64,000 nt of DNA, taken from assembly GCF_900090245.1 (NCBI RefSeq), contig NZ_FMDN01000021.1:39828-103827 (forward strand), in the 5' to 3' direction. Position 1 is the stretch's first letter. Each line of letters opens with the position of its first letter. The notes under the pieces were generated by a model, which saw nothing but the letters and a program-made list of their open reading frames with translations, ran no database searches and had not been told where the DNA came from. Positions 43,517 through 51,879 of this stretch are shown piece by piece. The DNA is from Micromonospora halophytica (GTDB lineage Bacteria; Actinomycetota; Actinomycetes; Mycobacteriales; Micromonosporaceae). The position numbers were made by a program, and so were the translations under genes.

Positions 43517-44140
43517 GTGACCGAGCGTGCCACTGTCGACATGTGGTTCGACCCGCTGTGCCCGTGGGCGTGGATCACCTCCCGTTGGCTGCTGGAGGTG
43601 GAGAAGGTCCGGGACGTGGAGATCCGCTTCCACGTGATGAGCCTGTCGGTGCTCAACGAGGGCCGGGACCTGCCCGAGGAGTACGTGGACCTGATGCGTC
43701 AGGGCTGGGGGCCGGTGCGGGTCTGCATCGCGGTGGAGCAGGCGCACGGCGGCGCGACGCTGGCGAAGCTCTACACCGCCATGGGCACCCGGATCCACCT
43801 GGGCAAGGAGCCCCTCGGCCGGGAGATGGTCGTCGGGGCGCTCACCGACGTCGGGCTGGACGCCTCGTTCGCCGACGCCGCCGACTCGGGCGAGTACGAC
43901 GAGGCGCTGCGGGCCAGCCACGAGGCGGGCATGCGGCCGGTCGGCACCGACGTCGGCACCCCGGTCGTGCACGCCCCGGGCCCGGACGGCGGCACGGTGG
44001 CCTTCTTCGGCCCGGTGGTCACCCCGGCCCCGAAGGGCGAGGCCGCCGGCCGGCTCTTCGACGGTGTGCTGCTGGTCGCCGGCACCCCCGGCTTCTACGA
44101 GCTGAAGCGCTCCCGCGAGCTGGGCCCGCTCTTCGACTGA
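43517..44140 (+). CDS. Rv2466c-like DsbA-fold protein (mycothiol-dependent reductase family)
   Basis: Product of 207 residues with the DsbA/FrnE thioredoxin-like fold. VDMWFDPLCPWAWITSRWLLEVEKVRD and FHVMSLSVLNEGRDLPEEY match the M. tuberculosis enzyme Rv2466c, a mycothiol-dependent nitroreductase. The active-site motif is CPWA, with Cys15 but Ala18 in place of the second Cys (CPWC in Rv2466c as I recall it). A monothiol mechanism with mycothiol is therefore likely. GTG 43517 is the start. Divergent from pepN. Confidence 0.87.
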   Translation: MTERATVDMWFDPLCPWAWITSRWLLEVEKVRDVEIRFHVMSLSVLNEGRDLPEEYVDLMRQGWGPVRVCIAVEQAHGGATLAKLYTAMGTRIHLGKEPLGREMVVGALTDVGLDASFADAADSGEYDEALRASHEAGMRPVGTDVGTPVVHAPGPDGGTVAFFGPVVTPAPKGEAAGRLFDGVLLVAGTPGFYELKRSRELGPLFD

Positions 44141-44235
44141 CCGAGCGTCACCCGGCCGCTGCGGGGTCGTTTCACCCGGTGTCCCCGCAGCGGCCCGCCG
44201 CGGCCGCACCCGGCCGACCCGGAGGCTCACACCCG

Positions 44236-44544
44236 ATGGCCAAGCATCGCCGTCCGCCCGCCGACGACCCGCCGACCGGTGAGGAGGTGGTCGGTGACGC
44301 CGCGTACTGGTCGGTCGACGACTGCCGCTGGCCCGTGGTCCGGCCGCACCTGCCCGACGACATGGTCGACCTGCTCGCCCCACCGATCGTGGTCGGCGTC
44401 GCCCGTGTGCCGATCACCTCCCGGGCCACCCCGCCCGGCACCGGCCCGGCCCGGCTGCCGCGCCCCGTCGGCCCGGCCCGCCGGCCCGCGTCCGACCTCT
44501 CCGGCCGGCACCGGCGGGCCAAGGGCCAGGCCGAGCAGGGGTGA
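44236..44544 (+). CDS. small hypothetical protein
   Basis: Product of 102 residues, start ATG 44236 with ggagg ten bases upstream. Basic at both ends (MAKHRRPP, GRHRRAKGQAEQG) and Pro-rich in between, with a short conserved-looking core YWSVDDCRWPVVRPHLPDDMVDLL. No membrane segment or signal peptide. It lies between the Rv2466c-like gene (95 bp upstream) and DUF1015 (72 bp downstream) on the same strand. Function unknown; the good ribosome-binding site supports it as a real gene. Confidence 0.6.
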   Translation: MAKHRRPPADDPPTGEEVVGDAAYWSVDDCRWPVVRPHLPDDMVDLLAPPIVVGVARVPITSRATPPGTGPARLPRPVGPARRPASDLSGRHRRAKGQAEQG

Positions 44545-44615
44545 CCGGTTCATCTGGTGGACCCGGCGCGGGGTCCGCGTCGTACCAGCGGCCGACGCCG
44601 GTAGCGTCATCTCCC

Positions 44616-45827
44616 ATGACGGTCGTGCATCCGATCGCCCGGGCCTGGATCACCACTGGCGGCACCGGCGCGCAGAACTACGACGAGTTCGCCGACGACG
44701 CGGAGATCACCGCGATCATCGAGGCGAACCCGCACAGTGCCCTCGGCATCGAGATGCCCCACCGGGCGCCGGAGAGCCTCGGGAAGTCCTTCCTCGACGC
44801 GCTTCCGGACGCGGTGGCCCGGCTCGCCGAGGCGAAGGCCGACGGCAGCTACACGCCGGCCGAGCAGGCCGTGGTCCTCTACCGGATCAGTGCGCCGGGG
44901 GAGGAGCCGGCGTACGGCCTCTTCGCCATGGTCGACACCGACCAGATCTCCACCAGCGCCGACGAGCCCGGACTGGTCATCCGCAACGAGGACGTCTTCA
45001 TCGCCAAGGTCCGGGAGCGGGTGGCGCTCGCCGAGACGCTCGGGCACCTGCTCTCGCCCGTGCTCCTGCTCCAGACCGGGCGGGGCGACGAACTGCACGC
45101 CGCCCTCGCGGCGGCGACCGAGTCGGCCGGCGTGCCGGCCGCGACCGACACCGACCAGGCCGGGCGGACGCACGCCATCTGGCTGCTCGGCCCCGGCCCG
45201 GAGCAGGACGCGCTGGCCGCCCTGGCCGGCGGCGGCGAGCTGGTGGTCGCCGACGGCAACCACCGCAGCCTGGCCGCGCAGACCGGTGGCCTGCCGCGCT
45301 TCCTCGCCGTGGTCACCACCCCGGCGTCGGTCGCCATCCAGCCCTACAACCGGCTGGTCAGCGAGCTGACCACCACGCCGGGCGAACTGCTCGACCGGCT
45401 CCGCGCCGCGGGCGCGGAGATCACCGAGATCGTCGATCCGGTCGAGGTTCCGGCGGCCGGTGGCACCGTCCACCTCCGCCTCGCCGGCCAGGGGTACGCG
45501 GTCCGGCTGCCGCACGACGGCACCGCCGGCCGGCTGGAGAACCTCGACCACGCCCTGGTCGAGCGGCTGCTGCTGCGCGAGGCGCTCGGCCTCGACCCCG
45601 GCGACAAGCGGATCACCTACGTCGGCGGCGACTACCCGGCGAGCTGGCTCACCGGTGAGGTCGACGCCGGCCGGGCCGAGCTGGCGATCCTCGTCGCCCC
45701 GGTGACGGTGGACGACTTCGTCGCGGTGAACCTGGCCCGCGAGAAGATGCCGCGCAAGAGCACCTGGTTCACCCCGAAGGCGCGCGGCGGCCTGGTCGTC
45801 GCCGAGCTGTCCCGCGCCGCCGTGTGA
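44616..45827 (+). CDS. DUF1015-family protein
   Basis: Product of 403 residues, start ATG 44616. The family pattern is visible as AQNYDEFADDAEITAIIEANPHSAL and PESLGKSFLDALPDAVARLAEAKADG near the start, VVADGNHRSLAAQ in the middle (the DUF1015 DGHHR-like motif) and FVAVNLAREKMPRKSTWFTPKARGGLVV at the C-terminus. DUF1015 proteins are soluble and of unknown enzymatic role. The final K-STWF-PK segment is common to many members. Neighbours give no metabolic clue. Confidence 0.85.
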   Translation: MTVVHPIARAWITTGGTGAQNYDEFADDAEITAIIEANPHSALGIEMPHRAPESLGKSFLDALPDAVARLAEAKADGSYTPAEQAVVLYRISAPGEEPAYGLFAMVDTDQISTSADEPGLVIRNEDVFIAKVRERVALAETLGHLLSPVLLLQTGRGDELHAALAAATESAGVPAATDTDQAGRTHAIWLLGPGPEQDALAALAGGGELVVADGNHRSLAAQTGGLPRFLAVVTTPASVAIQPYNRLVSELTTTPGELLDRLRAAGAEITEIVDPVEVPAAGGTVHLRLAGQGYAVRLPHDGTAGRLENLDHALVERLLLREALGLDPGDKRITYVGGDYPASWLTGEVDAGRAELAILVAPVTVDDFVAVNLAREKMPRKSTWFTPKARGGLVVAELSRAAV

Positions 45828-45890
45828 CGAATCCGCCCCGGCACGCCGCCCGCTCGGCGTGCCGGGAGGCGGCCTGACAGACTGCGCGGT

Positions 45891-46358
<468 letters not shown>

Positions 46359-46365
46359 CCCCACC

Positions 46366-46399
46366 GACCCGGCCGGTCCCGCCCGGGGCCGGTCGGGTC
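46366..46399. terminator. bidirectional hairpin after rpiB
   Basis: 15-bp stem (46366-46380 with 46385-46399) with two wobble pairs and a four-base loop. It starts 7 bp after the rpiB stop and its distal arm runs into the stop codon of the facing small gene. No T tract is present. Confidence 0.7.
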
Positions 46400-46730
46400 A
46401 CCGACCGGAACGGGGCAGCTCCTCCCGGGGCACCCAGTTCCGCCGGATGATCACCAGTCGGGCCTCGGCGTCAGCCAGGTCCTCTTCGCTCGGCCGGGCG
46501 GCGTCCCGGGCCCGTATCGCCGCGCGGACACCCACCTGGGACGACCCGGAGCCGACCAGGCCCCGCAGCCCCCGCTCACCCTCGTCGCCACCCGTCCCGC
46601 CCCGGCGGGCCCGGGGGGCGGACGTCTGTTCGTGCACCTCGGCCGTGGCCGCGGTCGGGCCGTCGCTCTCCCCGGTCGCGCCGTCGGGCTGGTGCCGCAG
46701 CCGGCGTCGCCGGCGCTCCACATCCGCCAT
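46398..46730 (-). CDS. small basic hypothetical protein
   Basis: Product of 110 residues, start ATG 46730. The first 60 residues are Arg/Gly/Thr-rich and low complexity; a more structured helical C-terminus reads ARPSEEDLADAEARLVIIRRNWVPREELPRSGR. No transmembrane segment. It lies 50 bp downstream of the Eis-like gene on the same strand, so could be co-transcribed. The ribosome-binding site is weak. I do not recognise the family. It may be a real actinobacterial small protein. Confidence 0.45.
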   Translation of the reverse strand: MADVERRRRRLRHQPDGATGESDGPTAATAEVHEQTSAPRARRGGTGGDEGERGLRGLVGSGSSQVGVRAAIRARDAARPSEEDLADAEARLVIIRRNWVPREELPRSGR

Positions 46731-46780
46731 CTGCCGACCGTACCGCCCCGGGAGCGCACGGGCACCGGGGTCGGCGCGGC

Positions 46781-48016
46781 TCAGAAGATCTCCATCGGCG
46801 CCGGGGCACGATGCCAGCCGAAAGCCGGGCCGGTGGCGGCGAGCGTGCCGGGACGCAGCTCCCGCACCCGGCCCGCGGCGGCCAGCGCGGTCAATCCGGC
46901 CCCGCCGAGGTAGAGCTCGCCGAGGCAGCGCACGTCACAGGCCAGCTCCGCCGGGTCGTCCGTGCGGGCGCACGTCGCCCCCTGCGGGCCGCCGGTGAGC
47001 CGCCACCGGCCGGTGTTCTCCGGCAGCAGGGGGTCGGTCACCTCGACCACCACGTCCACCGCGGTGGCGTACCGGCGGGCGGCCAGCGCGGCGGGGACGT
47101 CCACCACCCGCACCCAGAGCGCGTCCATCAGCTGTGGCCCGAGCTGGCGTGGCTCGTTGACCAGGCGCAGCAGCGGATCGTCCACGGGGGCGCGGAAGTA
47201 GGTGAGCCGCCGGGTCAGGTCGACCGAGAGCAGCGTCCGCCAGATCGCCAGGTACGCGTCCGGGCCGGCGGCCACCACCTCGTCGACCTGGACCAGCCCG
47301 GTCGGTCCGGTGCGTTGCCACTCCGGCCTGCTGCGCCAGAGCGCGTACCCGTCCAGCCCGTTCGGTCCGTCGTGCAGCAGGGCCCGGCGTGCGGTCGCGC
47401 CGCCCCGCTCACCGGACGGGTCGTTGAGCACGTACCGCCACCAGCGCTCGTCCCGGTCCGACCAGCCGGGGCGGTCGACGCGCAGCCGGTCGTACAGCCG
47501 GGCCAGTTCGGGCTGCACCGCGGCCGGCGCGGCCTGGCGGAGCGTGCCCGCGGCGGGCGCCGGCTCCGGCAGCCGCAGTTCGGTGGTGGCCGGGCAGTCC
47601 AGGGTGAGGCGCTGTGCGGCCAGCCCGTAGCCGAACCGGGGGTAGATGCGCCCCTCGCTGGCCCAGAGCACGGCGACCGGTTCCCGGCCGGCGTCGTGGA
47701 TCTCCCGCAGCTGCCGGTGCATCAGCGTGCGGAGCAGGCCGCGGCGGCGGTGCGTGGTCGCCACCGCCACCATCGTCACGTGCGCGGCCGGCACGGTCGC
47801 CCCCGGCACGCTGAGCGTGCGGGTGAACGCGGCGGCGTGCGCCACGGCGGTCGGCCCGTCGCGGACCAGCAGCGCCCGTTCGGGTTCGAAGATCGCGCGT
47901 TCGGCCTCGTGGGTCTCCGGGTCGATCGGATGGTGGAAGGCGTCGGCGATCAGCTGGGCGATGTCGTCGAACTCGTCGGGCCCGGGTACCACCACGGTGG
48001 GTGCGGTATCGGTCAC
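46781..48016 (-). CDS. Eis-like GNAT acetyltransferase
   Basis: Product of 411 residues, start GTG 48016. Two GNAT-like regions and a C-terminal sterol-carrier-like domain fit the Eis (enhanced intracellular survival) family: VTMVAVATTHRRRGLLRTLMHRQLREI is the acetyl-CoA segment, VLWASEGRIYPRFGYGLAAQ is the characteristic Eis loop, and the chain ends in Phe, whose carboxylate acts as base in Eis. Eis enzymes acetylate multiple amines of aminoglycosides and lysine side chains. Substrate here unknown. The gene diverges from the membrane protein at 48118. Confidence 0.87.
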   Translation of the reverse strand: MTDTAPTVVVPGPDEFDDIAQLIADAFHHPIDPETHEAERAIFEPERALLVRDGPTAVAHAAAFTRTLSVPGATVPAAHVTMVAVATTHRRRGLLRTLMHRQLREIHDAGREPVAVLWASEGRIYPRFGYGLAAQRLTLDCPATTELRLPEPAPAAGTLRQAAPAAVQPELARLYDRLRVDRPGWSDRDERWWRYVLNDPSGERGGATARRALLHDGPNGLDGYALWRSRPEWQRTGPTGLVQVDEVVAAGPDAYLAIWRTLLSVDLTRRLTYFRAPVDDPLLRLVNEPRQLGPQLMDALWVRVVDVPAALAARRYATAVDVVVEVTDPLLPENTGRWRLTGGPQGATCARTDDPAELACDVRCLGELYLGGAGLTALAAAGRVRELRPGTLAATGPAFGWHRAPAPMEIF

Positions 48017-48117
48017 CGAACCTGTCTATCCGATCATCGCGCGGGGCGGCGACCCCTTTGCCGGCTGGCTACCCTCGTAGGCGGAGGCCGGTACCCGGTC
48101 AGGGGGAGGACGACGAG

Positions 48118-48657
48118 ATGGCAGACCAGACACACCCGTGGGCCGAGCGGACCGTCGAGGTGCCGCCGCAGCCCGGTGTGGGGGTGCCGCCGCAGCGGGA
48201 CGCGTTCCGCCGGGGCATCGCCTCGGTCGGGCAGCGCCGGACGCCCCGCACCGAGCAGTTCCCGGTGGTGGGTCACGACGACCACGCCTGGTCCGGGTCC
48301 GAGACGTCCCGCCGGCCGATGAGCTGGTACGTCGCCCAGTGGCGTCGGGGCCGGGAGTGGAGCTTCGCCGGGGCGCTCTTCGCGTTCGTCTGCTGGGGGA
48401 TCTGGGCCATCTCCGGCCGGGGCAACCTGGGCGCGCCGCTGCTGACCTTCGTGTTGAGCCTGCTCGTCGCGGTCGGTCTGTTCTTCCTCGCCCGGCTGGT
48501 CGGGCGGGTGATCTGGGAGCGGCAGCTCGGGCGGATCCGGCGCAGCGCGCGTGGCGCGCACCTGGTGACGGCAGTCTTCCTGGTCGGCGTCGGGGTCGCC
48601 TACCTGCAGCAGACCGCGTGGGTCGTCTCCGTCTGGAACTTCCTCACCGGCGGCTGA
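48118..48657 (+). CDS. hypothetical membrane protein
   Basis: Product of 179 residues, start ATG 48118 after gggggagga. The first 75 residues are hydrophilic (ERTVEVPPQPGVGVPPQRDAF). Three hydrophobic stretches follow: FAGALFAFVCWGIWAIS, LLTFVLSLLVAVGLFFLARLVG and LVTAVFLVGVGVAYLQQTAW. The protein is probably an integral membrane protein with a cytoplasmic N-terminus. No family was recognised. Its promoter region is shared with the divergent Eis-like gene about 100 bp away. Confidence 0.75.
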   Translation: MADQTHPWAERTVEVPPQPGVGVPPQRDAFRRGIASVGQRRTPRTEQFPVVGHDDHAWSGSETSRRPMSWYVAQWRRGREWSFAGALFAFVCWGIWAISGRGNLGAPLLTFVLSLLVAVGLFFLARLVGRVIWERQLGRIRRSARGAHLVTAVFLVGVGVAYLQQTAWVVSVWNFLTGG

Positions 48658-48840
48658 CCGGCTGCGGTGCGGCGGTACGGCGGGCGGGTCGGCGTGTGCC
48701 GGCCCGCCCGCGCGTCCGGTCGCGGGGTGCCGCGACGCCGGTCGCTCTCCTCCAGGGCCGCGGTTGTCTTACCCCGCCGGAGCAGGTTCATCCGTGCCCG
48801 GGCCGGTCGACCCGCCGTCCCGGCGACAGTCGTATGATCA

Positions 48841-48880
48841 CAACAATATGTTGAAGCTCATCGATATCTGGTTCTAGGCT
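48841..48880 (+). promoter_or_regulatory. protease promoter with dyad overlapping -35
   Basis: TTGAAG (48851-48856) and TAGGCT (48875-48880) are spaced by 18 bp, a good sigma-70-like promoter 55 bp upstream of the protease start. The dyad CAACA-ATA-TGTTG (48841-48853) overlaps the -35 box, as expected for a repressor site. The AT-rich patch stands out in the surrounding GC-rich DNA. Confidence 0.55.
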
Positions 48881-48934
48881 CCCGCCAACGAACCGGCGTT
48901 CCCACGAGGTGCGCCGCCGAAGGTTGGAGGCCCA

Positions 48935-49732
48935 GTGAACCGTTGGCGCAGACTCATCGGCCGGATGGCCGCCGCGATGGTGGCGGTGACCGCCGGATCC
49001 CTGGTGCTGGCCGCCCCGGCCACCGCCGCGCCCACCAGCGACGTCACCCCGTACGTCGTCGGTGGCACCCGGGCCGCGCAGGGCGAGTTCCCGTTCATGG
49101 TCCGGCTCTCGATGGGGTGCGGCGGGGCCCTCTACAGCCCCCGCCTGGTGCTCACCGCCGCCCACTGCGTGGGCCGTACCGGGACGAACACCAGCATCAC
49201 CGCGACCCTCGGCGTGGTCGACCTCCAGTCGAGCAGCCGCATCCAGGTCCGGTCCAACTACGTCTACCGGGCCCCCGGCTACAACGGCAGCGGCAAGGAC
49301 TGGGCGCTCATCCGGCTCGCCACTCCGGTCACCAGCCTGTCCACCCTGCGCATCGCCACCACCACCGCGTACGACAGCGGCACCTTCACCGTCGCCGGCT
49401 GGGGTGCGGCCCGCGAGGGCGGCCCGCAGCAGCGGTACCTGCTCAAGGCCAACGTGCCCTTCGTCAGCGACGCGAGCTGCGCGGCCTCCTACGGCGGCGA
49501 CCTCATCCCGGCCGAGGAGATCTGCGCCGGCTACGCCGGCGGCGGGACCGACACCTGCCAGGGTGACTCCGGTGGCCCCATGTTCCGCCGGGACGCCAAC
49601 AACGCGTGGATCCAGGTCGGCATCGTCAGCTGGGGCTACGGCTGCGCCCGTCCCAACTACCCGGGCGTCTACACCCAGGTGAGCACGTTCGCCCCGCAGA
49701 TCGCCTCGGCCGCCGCCAGCCTCGGCGGCTGA
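48935..49732 (+). CDS. secreted trypsin-like serine protease (S1A)
   Basis: Product of 265 residues, GTG 48935 after ggttggagg. A signal peptide (MNRWRRLIGRMAAAM to APATAAP) leads into a short propeptide and the mature start VVGGTRAAQGEFPF, equivalent to IVGG of trypsin. The triad is His in LTAAHCVG, Asp in KDWALIRL and Ser in GDSGGPMF. Asp in DTCQGDSGG is at the S1 pocket site (Asp189), so it should cut after Lys/Arg. Similar to Streptomyces griseus trypsin in plan. Expected to be exported and possibly self-activated. Confidence 0.95.
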   Translation: MNRWRRLIGRMAAAMVAVTAGSLVLAAPATAAPTSDVTPYVVGGTRAAQGEFPFMVRLSMGCGGALYSPRLVLTAAHCVGRTGTNTSITATLGVVDLQSSSRIQVRSNYVYRAPGYNGSGKDWALIRLATPVTSLSTLRIATTTAYDSGTFTVAGWGAAREGGPQQRYLLKANVPFVSDASCAASYGGDLIPAEEICAGYAGGGTDTCQGDSGGPMFRRDANNAWIQVGIVSWGYGCARPNYPGVYTQVSTFAPQIASAAASLGG

Positions 49733-49968
49733 GCCCGCCCGCCCCCGCCGGTTGAGCCCGTCCCGCCGGGCCGCCTGCCCGGCCGGGGCACGGGGGAGCA
49801 CGGACCGGTGCGCCACGACGGCCACTCCCGTCGCCGGCGCACCGGTCCCTGCCCGGGTGCGGGTGGAAACGACGCGCCGGCCGCCGCTCGGCGACGCCAG
49901 CGGCCCTTCCGGCGCAGCGGGACCGACCGGCCCTCGTGCCCGTCCCCGGAGGCGTCGAGCATGTCGCC

Positions 49969-51849
49969 ATGGGCGCGTATCGAGAGGCGTACGAGCGGAG
50001 CATCGCCGACCCGGAGGGCTTCTGGCGGGACGCGGCGGCGGACATCGACTGGCACCGGCCGCCGCAGCGGATCCTCGACGACAGCGCGGCGCCGCTGTAC
50101 CGGTGGTTCCCCGACGCGGAGCTGAACACCTGCCACAACGCGTTGGACCGGCACGTGGCCGCCGGCCGGGGCGACCAGCCGGCGCTCATCCACGACAGCC
50201 CGGTCACCGGCACGGTGACCACGTACACCTACGCCGAACTGCGCGACGCCACGGCCCGGTTCGCCGGAGCACTGCGCCGGCTCGGCGTGCAGCGCGGCGA
50301 CCGGGTCCTGCTCTACCTGGCGATGGTGCCGGAGGCGGTGGTCGCGATGCTGGCCTGCGCCCGCATCGGCGCGGTCCACTCGGTGGTCTTCGGCGGCTTC
50401 GCCGCCCACGAACTGGCGGTACGCCTCGACGACGCCCGCCCGAAGGTGGTCGTCGCCACCTCCTGCGGCATCGAGGTGGACCGGATCGTGCCGTACCACC
50501 CGATCCTCGCCGCCGCGCTCCAGGAGGCGGAGCACGCCCCCGCGCACTGCGTGATCGTGCAGCGCCCGCAGCATCCCGCCCCGCTCACCCCGGGCCGGGA
50601 CCTGACCTGGGACGAGGCGCTGGACGGCGCGGAACCCGTCGACTGCGTGCCGGTCGCCGCGACGGACCCGCTCTACGTCCTCTACACCTCCGGCACCACG
50701 GGCAGGCCGAAGGGCGTGGTCCGGGACAACGGCGGGCACGCGGTGGCGCTGCGCTGGTCGATGAAGAACGTGTACGGCATCGGGCCGGGCGACGTGTTCT
50801 GGGCCGCCTCCGACGTCGGCTGGGTGGTCGGCCACTCGTACATCGTCTACGGGCCGCTGCTCACCGGTGCCACCACCGTGCTCTACGAGGGCAAGCCGGT
50901 CGGCACCCCGGACGCCGGGGCGTTCTGGCGGGTGGCGGCCGAGCACCGGGTCGCCGCGCTGTTCACCGCGCCCACCGCGATCCGGGCGATCCGCCGCCAG
51001 GACCCGGCCGGCGACCTGATCGGCCGGTACGACCTGTCGAGCCTGCGCACCCTCTTCCTCGCCGGTGAACGGCTCGACCCGGACACCTGGGAATGGGCGT
51101 CGCAGCGGCTCGGCGTGCCGGTGGTGGACAACTGGTGGCAGACCGAGACCGGCTGGCCGGTCGCGGCGAACCTGCGCGGGCTGGAGCCGATGCCGCTGAA
51201 GCCGGGCTCGCCCTCGGTGCCGGTGCCCGGGTACGACGTCCGGGTGGTGGACGGCCGGGGCGCGCAGGTGCCCGCCGGCACGGACGGCTCGATCGTGATC
51301 CGGCTGCCGTTGCCCCCGGGCTGCCTGCCCACTCTCTGGGGCGACGACGACCGGTACGTCCGCTCCTACCTGAACGCCTTCCCCGGCTGCTACCTCACCG
51401 GCGACGGCGGCCGATTCGACACCGACGGCTACCTGTACGTGATGGGCCGCACCGACGACGTGATCAACGTGGCCGGGCACCGGCTCTCCACCGGGGCGAT
51501 GGAGGAGGTTCTGGCCGGGCACCCGGCGGTGGCCGAGTGCGCGGTGATCGGCGTCGCCGACCAGCTCAAGGGTCAGGTGCCCAGCGGGTACGTGGTGCTC
51601 AAGGCGGGCGTCGACGTCGACCCGGACACCCTCGCCGCCGAACTGGTGGCGCTGGTCCGGCAGCGGATCGGGCCGGTGGCCGCGTTCCGCCGGGTGACCG
51701 TGGTGCCGGCGTTGCCGAAGACCCGCTCCGGCAAGATTCTCCGCCGGACCATGCGGGGCCTGGTGGAGGGGCGGGACGAACCGGTGCCGGCCACCATCGA
51801 CGACGCCTCGACGCTGGCGGTCTTCCGCGACCTCGGCGACGCCGGGTGA
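49969..51849 (+). CDS. prpE: acyl-CoA synthetase, propionyl-/acetyl-CoA synthetase type
   Basis: AMP-forming ligase of 626 residues making acyl-CoA from a short-chain acid, ATP and CoA. It has YRWFPDAELNTCHNALDRHV near the N-terminus (typical of PrpE), LYVLYTSGTTGRPKGVVRDNGG for the AMP-binding P-loop, WWQTETGWPV, YVMGRTDDVINVAGHRLSTGAMEE and the catalytic Lys in LPKTRSGKILRRTMR. The order and spacing are closest to propionyl-CoA synthetase. ATG 49969 is the best-placed start, with ggagg 16 bases upstream; GTG 49936 is possible. No neighbouring methylcitrate genes. Confidence 0.88.
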   Translation: MGAYREAYERSIADPEGFWRDAAADIDWHRPPQRILDDSAAPLYRWFPDAELNTCHNALDRHVAAGRGDQPALIHDSPVTGTVTTYTYAELRDATARFAGALRRLGVQRGDRVLLYLAMVPEAVVAMLACARIGAVHSVVFGGFAAHELAVRLDDARPKVVVATSCGIEVDRIVPYHPILAAALQEAEHAPAHCVIVQRPQHPAPLTPGRDLTWDEALDGAEPVDCVPVAATDPLYVLYTSGTTGRPKGVVRDNGGHAVALRWSMKNVYGIGPGDVFWAASDVGWVVGHSYIVYGPLLTGATTVLYEGKPVGTPDAGAFWRVAAEHRVAALFTAPTAIRAIRRQDPAGDLIGRYDLSSLRTLFLAGERLDPDTWEWASQRLGVPVVDNWWQTETGWPVAANLRGLEPMPLKPGSPSVPVPGYDVRVVDGRGAQVPAGTDGSIVIRLPLPPGCLPTLWGDDDRYVRSYLNAFPGCYLTGDGGRFDTDGYLYVMGRTDDVINVAGHRLSTGAMEEVLAGHPAVAECAVIGVADQLKGQVPSGYVVLKAGVDVDPDTLAAELVALVRQRIGPVAAFRRVTVVPALPKTRSGKILRRTMRGLVEGRDEPVPATIDDASTLAVFRDLGDAG

Positions 51850-51879
51850 CGTGCCGCCGGCCGCCCCGCGCAACCTGGG

